Origin: Haemaphysalis longicornis
Taxonomy: Eukaryota; Arthropoda; Arachnida; Ixodida; Ixodidae
NCBI GenBank assembly: GCA_013339765.2
Contig: CM023449.1
Location: 17,259,130-17,323,129 of the forward strand
DNA: 64,000 nt
Direction: 5' to 3'
Shown one piece after another: positions 52,285 through 64,000 of this stretch. The notes beneath the pieces were generated by a model. That model was not told where the DNA came from. It saw only the letters and a program-made list of their open reading frames with translations, and did no database searches. Both the position numbers and the translations under genes were made by a program. The first letter of the stretch is position 1; each line of letters starts with the position of its first letter.

Positions 52285-54764
52285 CTGCAAGCGGACAAGC
52301 ACCCAGGTAGGCTTAGAAGAGTACTGACGCGACATTTCAAAGCTAAGATTACTACGTAACAAGCTTCCTCTGTGTATGGCGATAGCAGCCAGGAAGTTTC
52401 AGCAGAAACCGTTGAGTATAACATATTTTAAATCAATTCTAATCTTTGCACACACGAGAAAGGTCAAAACGGACATCCCTTCAACATTGGTGTCAGCATG
52501 ACATATGGAGTGCCTCGTCCAAAACTGCCGCTCCTGTGACGCAGCCAAGGCACTGGCTGCTGTTGGTGCATGCTGTTACGCCTTGTGCACCCCGTCACAG
52601 TTTTGGGAGTGGCGTCACGCTGTGCGGGCATGTGTGACGAGACCAGTGACGTTAAGGGTGCCCTTATGTCGATGCGGCCGCCTTGGCGCTTGAATTGTTG
52701 AAACCGAAACTGACATGCATAAACGAGGCAGTGAATAATTAAAGCGAAGCTTTCTGGGTCTCACCGATGGCGGTGTTGTTCACCTAAAACAGACTGCAGA
52801 AAAGCCAACTTTCACTATGGGGGCACATGATGATGATGATGATGACAAGAAAATGCTTCCCGTGATCAGAATTGAAGCTGAGTTTGTTGCGTTATGAAGC
52901 CGGCGTCTACCCGATTGTGCCATTCTGACACAGTCGAAGCAGTTTGGATTTTAAATGAGTGAATTTGAATGCTTCCCTCTGAACAACAACGATGGGTGGG
53001 CGGGCCTCAGCCTTCTCGTCAGGGACTCATTTGCTGTCGTCCGAGTTTAGACTTTGACTCGCACGCAGTTTTCACTCTGAACGTTGACACTTGGAGAATG
53101 ATTGCAGCAGCTTTGACTTTGGCATTTTGCCATTTGAATTCCGCATGCAAGAAAGCTTCACTTTTCAACCACCGTTGTCGTCAGCTGGAGGGAATTTGAA
53201 ATTTTTATTTACGCTGGGGTTGGCCATTGAAGGCACCATTCTATGATTACTAGGCTGGCAGGCACCCACAGCGAAAAAAAAAAATGTAACACGAAAATTT
53301 TGTGTCAGTACTCCTTTAAAAATGGCTTGCCACGAGTTCCTATTCGCACACGAACACTGTAAAAAAATAGCTCTGGTCTCTTAATTTGAGCGTAGTTTGA
53401 CTCTCCTGCTTTTGCAATTTCAGAAGGGGTGGGGGGGACCGCATAGGTTGACTGCCACTGAGATGAGACTGAGAAGCGAAATTATTTCGAGACAAGACGG
53501 CCATTCTGTGATCATTCGAACTGAAGTCCCTATCATCGTCATGAGCAGAACTGAGTGTTCTGTAGTCAGCGTTTGCACTCGCTTAGTGACCTTTAAGGAC
53601 ACTGACACTGTAATGATCAAGCAGTTAGTGAACAATGCTTGTGTTGTCTTGTTTTTTCTTGTGCCCACGTGACTTACACACTGCAGTTAACACAAACCAC
53701 CTAGCAGGATTCTTTGCTATGAGACAACTTTAGGTGTTCACAGTTCAGGAAATGCATTTGACTATACACCTTGAGTTTCACGATCGCTGCGCCGCCTGCT
53801 GCTGCTTCTTCGCAGTGTTTATGGGATGACCGCTGCGCGGCTAATAGGGGCTCATGCAGTGTTTTGGTTCTCTTTCGCTTCTCTGTGCCTTTCAACGCCC
53901 TAAACAACTTGTTGTGGTCACGTCTTTAAGCGAATAGTACAATTAGGGCACCTAAAAAATAGCTGCCTTTTGGTACAGTGCTCGAACACCAACAAGAGTC
54001 ACCCGGGGAGGCGGCTCTGAGCGTTCTTGGTTGCTCTTACGGGCATCGGCAGCAGCAGCAGCAGCATACCACCAGCGTCCCCTTCGAACACGTCAGGCAC
54101 AACTGAATTCTATTGCAGCCTCGTTTAGACCTGATACTGGAACAGTGAGAGGTTGGTTTCGTTTTGCAGCATGCACATTGATGCGGCTTTGTTTCGAATA
54201 TATACGTTGAAGGAAAATATGTTCCGCGGATGCGATTACTTAATACCTGACAATAACCTGTGGCTTTTGTAAGAATATTGTTACGTGGCAAGGATATGTA
54301 TATTTACAGCTATTTACACGTGAGAAAGAGCTGGGAAGTGTTGGGGTAAGCAGCAGCGCCAGTCTGGAGCCGAGCGTCGTCGTTCTCGTTCTCGTCTCGA
54401 TTGCCCCGTCACAATATAGGCCACGTGAAAATCTTTAGTACAGTCAAACTCCGGTACAACGAACTCCGCTACAACGAAGTTCCCGATTCAACGAAGGTTT
54501 TTCGATTCCTCACCCGCATCCCATAGGCCCCAATGTATTAAAACTCCCTCCACAACGAACCACTTTTTTTATTGTTCTCCCGGTTCAACGAAATTTTCCC
54601 GGGACACAAGTCACTCGATCTGCAACGGACTGAACCACTCTAACTAATTTTGATAAGTTCGAACAACGTCAGTTATATAGTAGCAACATTTCCTCCGAAC
54701 ATCCGGACATCGAGAAGCTGCCGCTTCTCGGTGTCCGGATTACCGGCGCCGACGGCGCTCAAAA

Positions 54765-54795
<31 letters not shown>

Positions 54796-57700
54796 AGGAG
54801 GAGGAAACCGCTTCTCGCCCTTTCTCGCGCTCCTTGGCGCCCATGACGATGATGTCGCCATGCAGCTCCTCGCAGACTGTGAGCAGCGCATTCTCCCGTT
54901 GCTCGTGCGAAAGCGCAAACAGTCAAAAATCAGCGATTTTTTCAAGTTTTGGAAATAAAATGCTCCCAGAGTGTCGTGCATATCCTGTGCATATCCGGGA
55001 CCGCAAATAAAAATATAAACTCCGCGCTGTGATTTCACGACGCCTGCTTTTGCGCGGATCTCCACGAGTACGACGCGCATATTACAACGCTGGTCTAAGC
55101 GCCGCGAGACGCGTTGTGACTGCAAATTACGATATAAACTCCGTGCTAAAAAAGGGTGCTATTTTTGGCGGAGTGAGCTCCAAGCAAGTTGGCAACATTG
55201 GGGCGAAAAGGTATGTGGGAGATTTCACGACGCCAGTTAGACGCCTGCCCTGTTTTCTTTATTTACTGATTTTTCCGCGACAACGAAATTCTCGGTACAA
55301 CGAAATTTTTCGCGATCCCCGTGAATTTCGTTGTACCGGAGTTTGACTGTATATTCCAAGGCTCCGTGTCGTGAAATATGTGCCCACTCATGCCTTACAG
55401 CAACATCCAAGGAAAGTTAATGAAACCACGGCGAAATAAATGGTCTGCAAATACGGAAGAAACAGAATAGCTTAGATGGGAATGAAAAAACCGAGTGAAG
55501 CTTCTGAAATGCTAAAGACGTTCGTCTAAACTTAAGCCAGGTAGGACTCGGGAGACCAACTATGCGAAATGCACTGCTATTTCGCGAGACATGGGCTGGG
55601 TGGAACGGGGGACGCTTAACCGTTGCTGTGTACGAATCCGGAGCAAAATCAAGGAATGAACATTTCAGTAATCACACACAAGCTGCGCATTTGCTTTACT
55701 TTTGTTTTTTGACTTCAACAAACATCTGATCACTCGGCGGATGTATTTTTAAGTATACAGGGTAGGAAGTTCAGAGCTGATAGAAGGTTGGAAGAGTGGG
55801 GTACCTAAAAAGGCCCCCTGATTTCAGTTTCTGCTAGATTCTACAGGCTGGCTCCCTGTGTCATATGACGATGCTTCGAAGAAACACTTAGTCGCCGACG
55901 TGGATTACACCAGAAGCCAGACTCTGCGCTGCTCGCGAAGGATATCGGTAGCAGATGATGACTGTTTGCGAGCGCTCACCTCACGACAAGACGACCCAGC
56001 ATAAAAGTCTTTGTCGGGTGCAGATCTTAGGGTGTAATTTTGTATTATTCACTGTACTACTCTGTTCATGGAATGCACGTGAAATTTATGGCACACTTGC
56101 CTGCCAAGGGTAGCAATCTATATAGAAGGTATGATTTTGGCAAGCGTAACTGGCCTGCCGTCAGGTATGAGTGCTCCACTAGATTATGTATGCGCACAAA
56201 ACCGATTTACATCATGGTGTATAGCTGTAGCATGAACATCTGAGGAAACGCTACTTCCGGCGAGGAGACACTCTTAGTAAATTTCAGGGCAGTGGAATTA
56301 CAATCAGCTCCATGCACAAGCCGGTTTCGAGACTCCGGCCTGTGACACACACTTGGCACTTGTATAGACCAAATGTACAACACTAAGATCGCATCAGAAA
56401 GATTTACTCTCGTAAACACACCACATTTGCGAACAGAGGGACTGCTCCACATAAATGTATATCCAACGCATACAAATGGTAAACCTCAGTCATGAACATG
56501 CAGAAAAAGCAGCGGCGACAGCGGGGAGCGGGCTGGAGCCTCCCGTGGCTGCTTTGGAAACGGGCCACTAGGGGGATTTCAGTGGCGCCCCTACAGGCAG
56601 CGCTCAAGGCGCATAGGACTGTCCTTGCCCCTTCTTCACCTTTATATATATTGTGGAAAAAGCAGTCGACTTGTACAGTGCAGGTGAAGACTGTACTAGA
56701 AGCAATCATGTGCGGATACGGTGCAGGCAAGTAACTGGTAGCTATACAAAAGATGAATACTGTGCTGCAGGAAATGCAAGTTTTTTTTTTTTTCAAACAT
56801 TGCATTTTGTATGTGTACAATCGTCGAAAGCTTGTCGCATGATTTTAACTTCTTGCTCTTCTATGTAAGCCCCTCCCTTCTAGACTACTGTATGCCCTGA
56901 GGGTAAAATTAACAAATAAATAAAATCTGCAATTTCAATTGTGTCAGTGATTGGCCAACAATGATCACAATTCCACTGTCTATAAGCCACAAATTTTCTG
57001 GCTGTGTTACTCATTACAATTTGCACTGTCTTTATTTTTCCGCGCAGCTCCAATAGCATGCCTTTCCAAGAGCATGCTTTGTCTGCAGTTACAATAAGGA
57101 TACAGCCGTTCAAAAAAAAAAAAAACAGAACACACGTTTTTAGCAGGGTTCTGGCAGCCAAAATCACCGCAAATATTCGTTCCGAGTGTCCTGAAGTTGT
57201 TTTCGAACAACTATCTACAACGCGAATCTCATTGCGATACGAATTGGACAAGATTCATTCACAACTAAGTGCATTGAATATGTTACTGATGACATGCGCC
57301 TACCCATTTTTATCTCTGTCCATAAACTGTTCGCTGCAACCCACTTCATGAAACCATGACCATCTTAACTGGTGATGTGAAATTTTTGTGTACAGTATTT
57401 CTAAAAAGCATGGGTTCTATAAGTGGTGCACACTCTTTACAACTGATTTGCCGTGTCTGCCTTGCCAGGAATAGAAATGACACCACTTTGAAAGCCACTG
57501 AAAATGCGAACTATTGAAATGTTGTCACCAATAACTAGTGGTTTGATTTACTCCAGTATCCGGAAAAAAAAAGGTACAGTTAAGATTGATTTTAATTTGT
57601 TTATAATTCAAGCAAGGCTCTCATTCTGTCTGATGGAATTTAGTGACAGATAAAACTGCCCAAAAGCTTGCAATGCAGAAATGAGTATTTCGGCAAAATC

Positions 57701-60439
57701 ATACATAGAATGCTTCATGAAGAAACGATAGATGTGCCGCAATACGTGTATATTTAAAATGCCACTCGTGCATACACAATATTTTTCAGTGGTTTTCGTG
57801 CTTATTTCAGTGATGCTTAGAACGATCACCCTCTCAGCCGGTTTTTCCTTTCAGCCACAGAACTAGTTGCGTGAAAAAAAACTGCACACTAGAATTGTGT
57901 GGCAAATGTGCTGCCATGTCAAGATGTCAATACATCGAGCAGATACAGTACACAGCTTTAAAATTGTTTTTTGTACTTTGCTGCTGGTGAGTAAAAAAAC
58001 AAAGAATAATCAGGGCTCTTCGGATAAAGAAAAAGTAGGCTGACCACTAAGTCGGTATTCCAAGCCCTTGAACATTTTTTCCCCAGTGGGTGTTCTCGTT
58101 GGGCATAGCTCGTTTTCTTAGACACGGAGCATGATTGTGCAAGATCTACAAAGTGCTTACCTTAAGATGGTGCCAATTTGTGGCAGAAATATTGCGAAGA
58201 GAACACACATTGTTACGACGACAGCATTGACTGCAACCACTTGCTTCAACCTGCAACGAGACGAGCGTGGTTGTCACGATTCAACTCAAACACCTTTGCA
58301 CGAAGAACAGAACTCTCGGAAGACCGGTGTGTGCTAGTTCTTAAAATTAAGCTGCAGATGTGAGATAGGGCATAATTTGGATAAAGGGTTGCCTTGTTTC
58401 ACTTGGTTGGATGTACAGACCGTACACAAAGGGGCCATGGCGACAAAATGCAACCTCGTCCAACTTTATACAACCAGCCTTTGGTAACTCACTAAGCTCC
58501 ATCCCAACAACAAAAAATGTCTGTTTAACAAAAAAAATTGAACACAAAAAAATACCGAAAATTTTAAGAATTTTGTGCTATACGACATCAGCAGTGAAGG
58601 AATACTAAAAAGTTATGTAGTTGTCAGTCACCAATCGCACAAAGAGGATTTTGCGACATGACAGAAAGCCCGCCACAAAAGTGGCCCGAGAGTCGCCACT
58701 GCTTCAGGTGTTTTCCTTAAAAAATACTCATCCAAGTTTGCAATAAAATTGGTATCATCATGTTATCAGGACAGAGCACCCTTTCTAATGAACCAAAGTT
58801 ATATTTTGTCTTTATCTTTCTTGCTCACGCCTATTCAAATCGATAGTATACTTTTGCTGCTTTCAAGTTCAAATTTTGATGTTTTCCCATTCGAATTTGG
58901 CGCTTCCTGAGTGCGCTCTGAGAGCTGGCACTACCTACTGAGTAGTAAAGACATTAAAATCCTCCTTGGTTTGTTTTTCTGTGCACCACGATGTTTTAAA
59001 GCACCGCCGATGTCACATGACAGGCGCTCGGATGATACGGAGATGGTGTCGGCATCGCACACTACGGCGTTGCGGAAACGCTGCTTTTTTAGAGGTTTGA
59101 ACGATTCCACACACCAGTTTTTGGTTGAAATTAGCAGCACTGACCCCAAGGACAACTTCTCGCCATCGGATTTCAGCACCGAAAGCGACAGTGTGCCAAC
59201 CCAGCCCAGAACCTGATACCCCTGTTCAACACAAGCCCCAGAAAATGCAAAAGTATTGAAGCCGAAACTGTGCTATGAACAAAAAGAGTTGAGCAGGAAA
59301 CCAATGTTTTCTGCAATGCATGTGTAGCCTACTTATGTTTCGAGGAACTGCTTTGCACAGTGGCACAAAACCTACTAGTACTAACATTTTTTTTAGCAAG
59401 TCAAGAAATTTCACAGTTACGCATTTGATATTTACAGGAGTTTTGCACCGACAGTATATGTATAAATGTTTACTTCAAATTTCTTGCGTGTTTGTCCTGT
59501 CTGGAGAAACACCAACGTTTTTGCTTATGTTTTTTGTTTGTCCCAAAACTTTTCTGTACAGCTTATTTCTTTTTTCAAACAGAAATTTCTATTTGAAACA
59601 ATCACAACTGCAAAGGAAATTTACTCTTCTACAATTCAATATCATACATTATATGCTGCATATTTTTTGTGACTGGAAAAAAAATAGACAGGGTTACCAT
59701 TGCACGCAGGCAGGGACACGGAAGGAAAAAAAACCACAGGAAAAGGCGCTGAGGAGTTCCTTCCAAAAGACACACACACCACAGAATGTGCATACCAGTG
59801 TACTGTTCAGAAGCGTTAAAAGGAAACGATACTACAACTTGAAAGCAGTCTAAATTTTCAAGATGCATCCCATGAAATCTATCATCTTACTGCTTTGCTT
59901 TCACAGGTAAAAATTTTGCGAGTACTTTTATTCAATTCTTTATAGGAGATGTTAACTGCATTCAACAAGCCTCAGCGGCAGTTTCCCCATGAAGGAGGAA
60001 CAGCCAGCGTAGTTGAAATAGGGGGGCGAAAAGAAGGAGTTTAGAAGCAGGAGGGGAAGAAACGACACCTTACGCAAACACGTACCCTGGGTAGACAGTT
60101 CGGTAGACCCAGTGCATGAACTGCACTCGGAGCAGGTACGTAATCATCGGGAATAGCGTCGTGTATTGCACCAGGAGAAATATCCGCGTCACGAAGGCCA
60201 TTACGTCGTGGGTGGCAAAATTGTTGAGCAGATTCTGCAAATGGCACAAAAGGAGGGCAGAGGAAAGAGACGCTAGAGGCGTCCTTATTAAGTTGGTTCT
60301 GCCGCTGTGGCAAGTTCACAAAACGGCCACTCACGTCTTCAATGCAGGCCTTGGCCAAGGGGAAGCTAACGTAGAACGGAATGGCCACCAGGAGGTACGT
60401 GCTGATGACCAGCCCAAACGCGATCGACAGGTCTCGCTT
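52110..60439 (-). CDS. SLC38A9: SLC38A9 (lysosomal amino acid transporter and arginine sensor), 3' part, four exons
   Basis: Four exons (60439-60335, 60234-60086, 58250-58161, 52284-52110) join in phase into 519 bp, giving the last 172 residues and the stop. SLC38A9 is a lysosomal multi-pass carrier that exports amino acids and reports luminal arginine to the Rag-Ragulator-mTORC1 machinery through its N-terminus, which is not in this window. Recognition rests on a run of family blocks: RDLSIA followed by a membrane segment, ending FPLAKACIED; NNF then FVTRIFLLVQ; YLLRVQF; ILRYCGALSGLVYIFSLP; and the end HSFIVLLGVANIFSQF. The last matches my memory of human SLC38A9's terminal helix. No 5' exon was found between 60,440 and 64,000, so the first exon here is internal. 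A plain SLC38 paralogue is less likely, given the LGVAN-x-x-x-QF ending. Confidence 0.9.
54279..54413 (+). mobile_element. Candidate solo LTR (135 bp) with ATAT duplication
   Basis: The segment begins TGTTACG and ends GTCACA, and is flanked by ATAT at 54275-54278 and 54414-54417. TG...CA ends with a 4-bp direct repeat are what an LTR-LTR recombination product leaves. The 4-bp repeat is AT-rich and could be chance. No primer site or internal coding part is present. Confidence 0.5.
54441..55349 (+). mobile_element. pogo/Tigger-like DNA transposon deletion derivative
   Basis: Terminal inverted repeats CAGTCAAACTCCGGTACAA and its complement close the element, each next to TA. The interior has further short motifs of the same type (cggtacaacgaa). 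A plus-strand frame ending near 54,958 closes with RKRKQSKISDFFKFWK. Tails of the K-Q-x-x-I-x-x-FF type are usual at the C-terminus of pogo/Tigger transposases. The catalytic core is gone. A glycine-coding GGC run (about 54,762-54,803) interrupts it. It lies in the SLC38A9 intron between exon C and the last exon. Confidence 0.83.
55350..58160 (-). other. SLC38A9 intron, part without classified elements
   Basis: AT-rich intron sequence between exon C and the last exon. The frames at 56,404-56,820 and 57,004-57,351 overlap poly-T and poly-A runs and have no family features. Confidence 0.5.
58161..58250 (-). CDS. SLC38A9: SLC38A9 exon C (30 codons)
   Basis: The 90 bp are bordered by cgttgcag|G and TTAAG|gtaagc. 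The exon completes a glycine, then encodes LKQVVAVN, a membrane segment and LPQIGTIL, ending with the AG of an arginine codon. That arginine begins the conserved RY-x-GA block finished in the next exon. Confidence 0.88.
60086..60234 (-). CDS. SLC38A9: SLC38A9 exon B (50 codons)
   Basis: The acceptor tgccatttgcag|AAT and donor CCAGG|gtacgt enclose 149 bp, entering in phase 0 and leaving in phase 2. It encodes NLLNNF, a membrane segment FVTRIFLLVQ, and TYLLRVQF before RTVYP. These match the DNFPSSD, ARIFLLFQ and YLARVQL blocks of the vertebrate protein. Confidence 0.9.
60335..60439 (-). CDS. SLC38A9: SLC38A9 exon A (35 codons)
   Basis: The acceptor ggcttgcag|AAG and donor GAC|gtgagt enclose 105 bp, phase 0 at both ends. 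It encodes KRDLSIA, one membrane segment, then FPLAKACIED. The cysteine corresponds to the one in the SKDCIE block of the human protein. Confidence 0.88.
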
Positions 60440-60610
60440 CTGCAAGCCGTCCAAAGGAGAGAAGGATTACTCAGAAAACAGAAGCAGCCAGCCTGCCTAG
60501 TTGAGGTGGAGTATGAAGCAAATGAGGTGAACCCCTGGTACAAACTTGCGATTTATTTTTACCAGGAAGCATTTCCTTAGCTCAATTATACCCATTCTTT
60601 GCATACATAA

Positions 60611-60796
60611 TTCGATTCCCGGTCGTGGCGGCCGCTTTACTGATGGAGGCAAAAAGTGTAAACGCCCAGTGCGTTCAAGATTTCGGCGCACATTAAAATC
60701 CCCTGGTGGTCAAAATTAATCCGGAGCCCTTTACTACGGTGCTCCTAATCTCCTGTGTAGCGTCGGCACGTTAAACCTCATCATCAATCAATCAAT
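60611..60796 (+). mobile_element. 5'-truncated Ruka-like SINE
   Basis: It begins at the B box (ttcgattcccggtcgtgg), lacks the A-box half, and ends catcatcaatcaatcaat. The body has several differences from the fuller copies. It lies about 170 bp upstream of SLC38A9 exon A, in the preceding intron. Confidence 0.8.
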
Positions 60797-63700
60797 TTTC
60801 ATACGTAAGGGTGGTTTGGTATCGTTTAGATCAGTTTAGGGGCAAAGTGCAGCATATCATAAAGTTTAGTTTACGCTATGCATTGCACCAGAACTGCCAG
60901 GCTTGTATCTAGTTTGGAATGGAATATTGCGGCTGTGAATGGAGTCTGCGGTGGTCCGACGTTAGCCCCAATGTTACACTACGAGGTTTAACAATGGCAA
61001 CCGGTACCCACAATTTCGTATACAATGAGTTTGATGTTGCGCCACTTCGCTACTGCTCAATGTTATGGTCCCCTAGCATCATTAAGGCTGAGCATTGGCC
61101 TAGCAACACACCCACTCAAGGGGATCGGCCAATGACAATGACCTCAGCCGTCAAAAGCCCACGACCGATTCATCAATTCCAAACTCGCAACACCTTTCCC
61201 TCGGTCCATGGACTATTGTACAAGGTTTATCGAGCAGCACCTAGCAGGACGCTCCATTGGCTTTAGCGCTAAATCCGGCAGAGTTCCAGTTTGACTGTCA
61301 TTTCATTCTTGGTATAGTACTTGCATGCCCAGGAAAACCGCAAGGTTCAAACGCGTCCCACACCGCTAATTTACTTGGAAGCTTCATTTTAGAGATGGCC
61401 ACCCCGTGGCCAAACACCTCTTTCCCTCAATAGCCCCCATGTTTTTTTCTGGGCCTTTCCCCCTCCTCCACTATTCTTGAACATGACTGGGCTAACCTTT
61501 CTTTCTTTTTTTTTTTTTCAAACTAGCAACTGCATCTGGACAACTACACTTGCCTAGTGCAGGGGTGAGACAGCTGAATCAGATTCGGGAGCAGTTTTTG
61601 GAGCAGCGAAATCTAGATTTTGGAGAAGAAGAAGGACATTTATTGTCACCTTAGGAGGCTAAAAGATAACATTTTTGGCAACTCGGGGGGGAAACTGCAT
61701 TTTTTAACCGGTTTTGAACATACATAATACTGAAACAGCCTTTCAATAAAGTTTTTTCTACCAGGCTATCACAAGGTACGAACTGCACTACCTTTTTACA
61801 AATTATTTTTAAATTCTTAGACTCTATGCATAAATAGCGTATGGAGGGCCGTTGAAAATATCGAATAGAAAAACTAAGCAATCGTACGGCATTTTTATTA
61901 TCATGTGAAAGCTGAAATTATTTTTTTGTAATCCCAGACGTGGCTTTACACACAAGTGTAGAGCCACGGCAAAAGTTGCGCGAAGCGAGGGCAACAGTCG
62001 TCACACCCACAGCAGCCCTCCCATTCCAACCCCTAAGGTGCTTGCTCGTTACGATCGTAATTTGAGTAACGTTGGCATGTTTAGCCGGTTCCCTTTTGGC
62101 ATTAAATTTCACTTCAGCTAAATGAATCATTACTTCTAGCTTGCACTAATAGGCCTCCTGCGCTGGAGTTTTGGCGACATGCAGCGCCCCTAGCGGCCGA
62201 CGCCTCTGGGTAGTACAAAAGCAGACGACCCTCGCCGCCCTCCATGTGTTTTCAATTACAAGCCAGAGTGAAAGTTGCTTGTGGCGCTTTGCGGCGTGTT
62301 TAAATGACTGCATACTGTATGAAATAGCCCTTAAAGTAGCTGCAGAGGCTAAACAAAGTAATATCCGCTAAAAGAAGCCGATTTGTCGGCTTTCTTTTGA
62401 GCGAGCTGTCGCGGTGGTAGCGGCGTGGGACAGTATCGCTAGATCGGGTGGTTTAACTGCTTGACGGCAGTTACAGTTTTTTTCTTTTTGCGTGCGGTCG
62501 ACAAAGGAAAGTTCACGAGTAGCATAAACACGGAACGCTGCTCATCTTACATCCTGAGGTAACTGCAAAAGGTTGCTTCATCGGGAGCTTTAAGCGAACG
62601 CAAGAATTGCGCAGCCGACTCAGCTGACACTGCTGGCCTGGCACCGCCTTTGAAACGAGTGGAAATTTTGTTTCGTATTTTCGCAAACTGAATGATTCTT
62701 GCGTAACGTTTTACGCCGCACGATTTACGAACGGCAGGGTACATGTATACTAGCGAGTAGGTGGGGCAATACCGCCAATTAAATAAACAAATTAAGCGCT
62801 ATTAAAGGACGCAAAACACGCACCAAATCACACGCACAGCATAACATAGCACAGCCGCATACACGGCGCGGGGCCACGAATATCTACGTACGATCATCAT
62901 TGACTGTGTTGGTTTTCTAGTGCAGGGGTCGTCGAATCTGAACGCCGACACGACAGTTTTGACTTCAAATGGAGTTAGACAGCGAGACAAGAACAGAGAA
63001 TTGGCGTCCTCCAGTTGAATTGCACCCCCCCATGTTCCCACTTCGCCAGATTATTGTCAAATATTATTAGAAATTCGCTGATTTTTTTCTCTTTGCATTC
63101 AAAGCCCCCTCCTCCTCCCCCCCCCCCCCCCCCCCTCCCACCCCCCAATTTGACGTCCAGCCCTCCGCCGTGTCGGCTGCATGGAACTCGGCCGTTGCTG
63201 ACCCTCATTCTAGGCTATTAAGTTGCGAACGGGAATGTATGCTGCCAAGAGCATAATTAAGTAAAGTGAGAGAAAACAAGGAAAGCGAGCGGCCTCTCAG
63301 TTCGCCCGACCACTTTTACGGCCACTAATTTCGGAATCGCGAAACAGATTTCACGCTTCTGACGGTCGCGGCATTTTGTCACTGAGACACGCAACAAAAC
63401 GGCAAGCTAACGCTGCACCATGTATTCGTAACGGCGACGCAAACGAGCACTGTTCAACGAAAGTGCACGCATAGTGTGCAGGTACGCAAAAGAGCGGCGC
63501 ACCGCAGCAGGCAAGCCTGCGGTCCGCCGACTCGCTGGCTTTTTAAAGCGCGATCATCGCCGATTGCGTCACTCTTCTTTTTGATCGGCTGTTTTTGAGA
63601 AGTCTTTGTCACCTAGAGTATTAGTTTAAACTAGAAATTTACTTAAAATTTCACTTCGTACGACCATCGATCGGTGAACCTGCGAGTAGCAGACGCCGTC

Positions 63701-64000
63701 ACGGTCCCGGCACTTTCGTCGGCGCTGTAAACGTGTTTAGCGCTGCAAAGCTTTTTCCCCTAATGCCAAGTTGGTCGCTGAAATAGATCGGACGCGTCAG
63801 GGATGAGCTGGTGACCACGTCGCAAAATCCCGACCCTCTATCGGACACTGCTTGAACATTTTGCGGCGATGTAGCCAGCGCCGGCACTTCTGCAGTGTCG
63901 ATCGTCCCATTCCCGCCAGTCGCAAGCTAGCTATCAAAGGCAGCAATAACTCAGCGTTTCAAAACACCGCAATGAGTCCGAAATTTCACTTCAAGCACAC
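60797..64000. other. Upstream intron of SLC38A9, no further exon found
   Basis: I searched by eye for the block that precedes exon A in the family and found none on the minus strand. The area contains poly-T and poly-C runs and unclassified GC-richer patches near 62,150-62,250 and 63,400-63,900. Missing 5' exons are most simply beyond the window. Confidence 0.4.
63105..63147 (+). repeat. C-rich low-complexity tract
   Basis: cctcctcctccc followed by a long C run with a few T and A residues. It creates artificial proline or glycine runs when translated. Confidence 0.9.

Noticed and set aside
54650..54958. Glycine-rich host protein
   Set aside because: The glycine run is a GGC microsatellite inside the pogo/Tigger-like element and the tail belongs to a transposase.

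Overview
The window is nuclear DNA from an animal, most likely a hard tick (Ixodidae). The evidence is split genes with GT-AG introns, two recognisable solute-carrier genes, several copies of a tRNA-derived SINE that looks like the tick family Ruka, and a very high load of transposons. The genus cannot be named from sequence alone. Most long open frames here are non-coding or lie in repeats.

Two real genes are supported, both on the minus strand. The first (7,322-35,252) is an SLC1-family transporter of the excitatory amino acid transporter type. Seven exons, one of them only 43 bp, join with matching phases into a 526-residue reading frame. The TM8 substrate-binding residues are kept, but residues that build the third sodium site in studied SLC1 proteins are replaced. 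The second (52,110-60,439) is the last four exons (172 residues) of SLC38A9, the lysosomal amino acid transporter and arginine sensor. Its 5' exons lie beyond the right edge.

The rest is mobile and repetitive DNA, region by region. 2.6-4.4 kb: a G-rich minisatellite and a decayed Ser/Arg-rich frame. 5.3-7.1 kb: a MITE and a near-perfect palindrome. 9.1-10.2 kb: a decayed Penelope-like element inside an SLC1 intron. 11.4-13.6 kb: a fold-back structure, an exact tandem duplication and degenerate tandem repeats. 17.5 kb: a SINE. 18.6-19.4 kb: a TA-flanked DNA element with a nested SINE. 21.8-22.5 kb: a pogo/Tigger-like deletion derivative. 22.8-23.8 kb: an RTE-like LINE fragment. 24.4-26.3 kb: two MITEs. 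27.4-30.0 kb: a Penelope-like element with an open reverse transcriptase/GIY-YIG frame and an inverted copy of its 3' end.

36.8-38.7 kb: a complete small LTR retrotransposon with identical 113-bp LTRs and one gag-like frame. 39.25 kb: a SINE with perfect target duplications. 41.6 kb: a hAT-type MITE. 48.5-50.0 kb: two TA-flanked DNA elements on either side of a TA-rich tract. 54.3-55.3 kb: a candidate solo LTR and another pogo/Tigger-like derivative, both inside an SLC38A9 intron. 60.6 kb: a truncated SINE.

The two host genes show no sign of working together beyond being neighbours on one strand. I see no CRISPR array, rRNA or functional tRNA gene. The most notable items are the altered sodium-site residues in the SLC1 protein, the small intact LTR element, the Penelope structure with its 37-bp tail, and the palindrome that cuts through a MITE.
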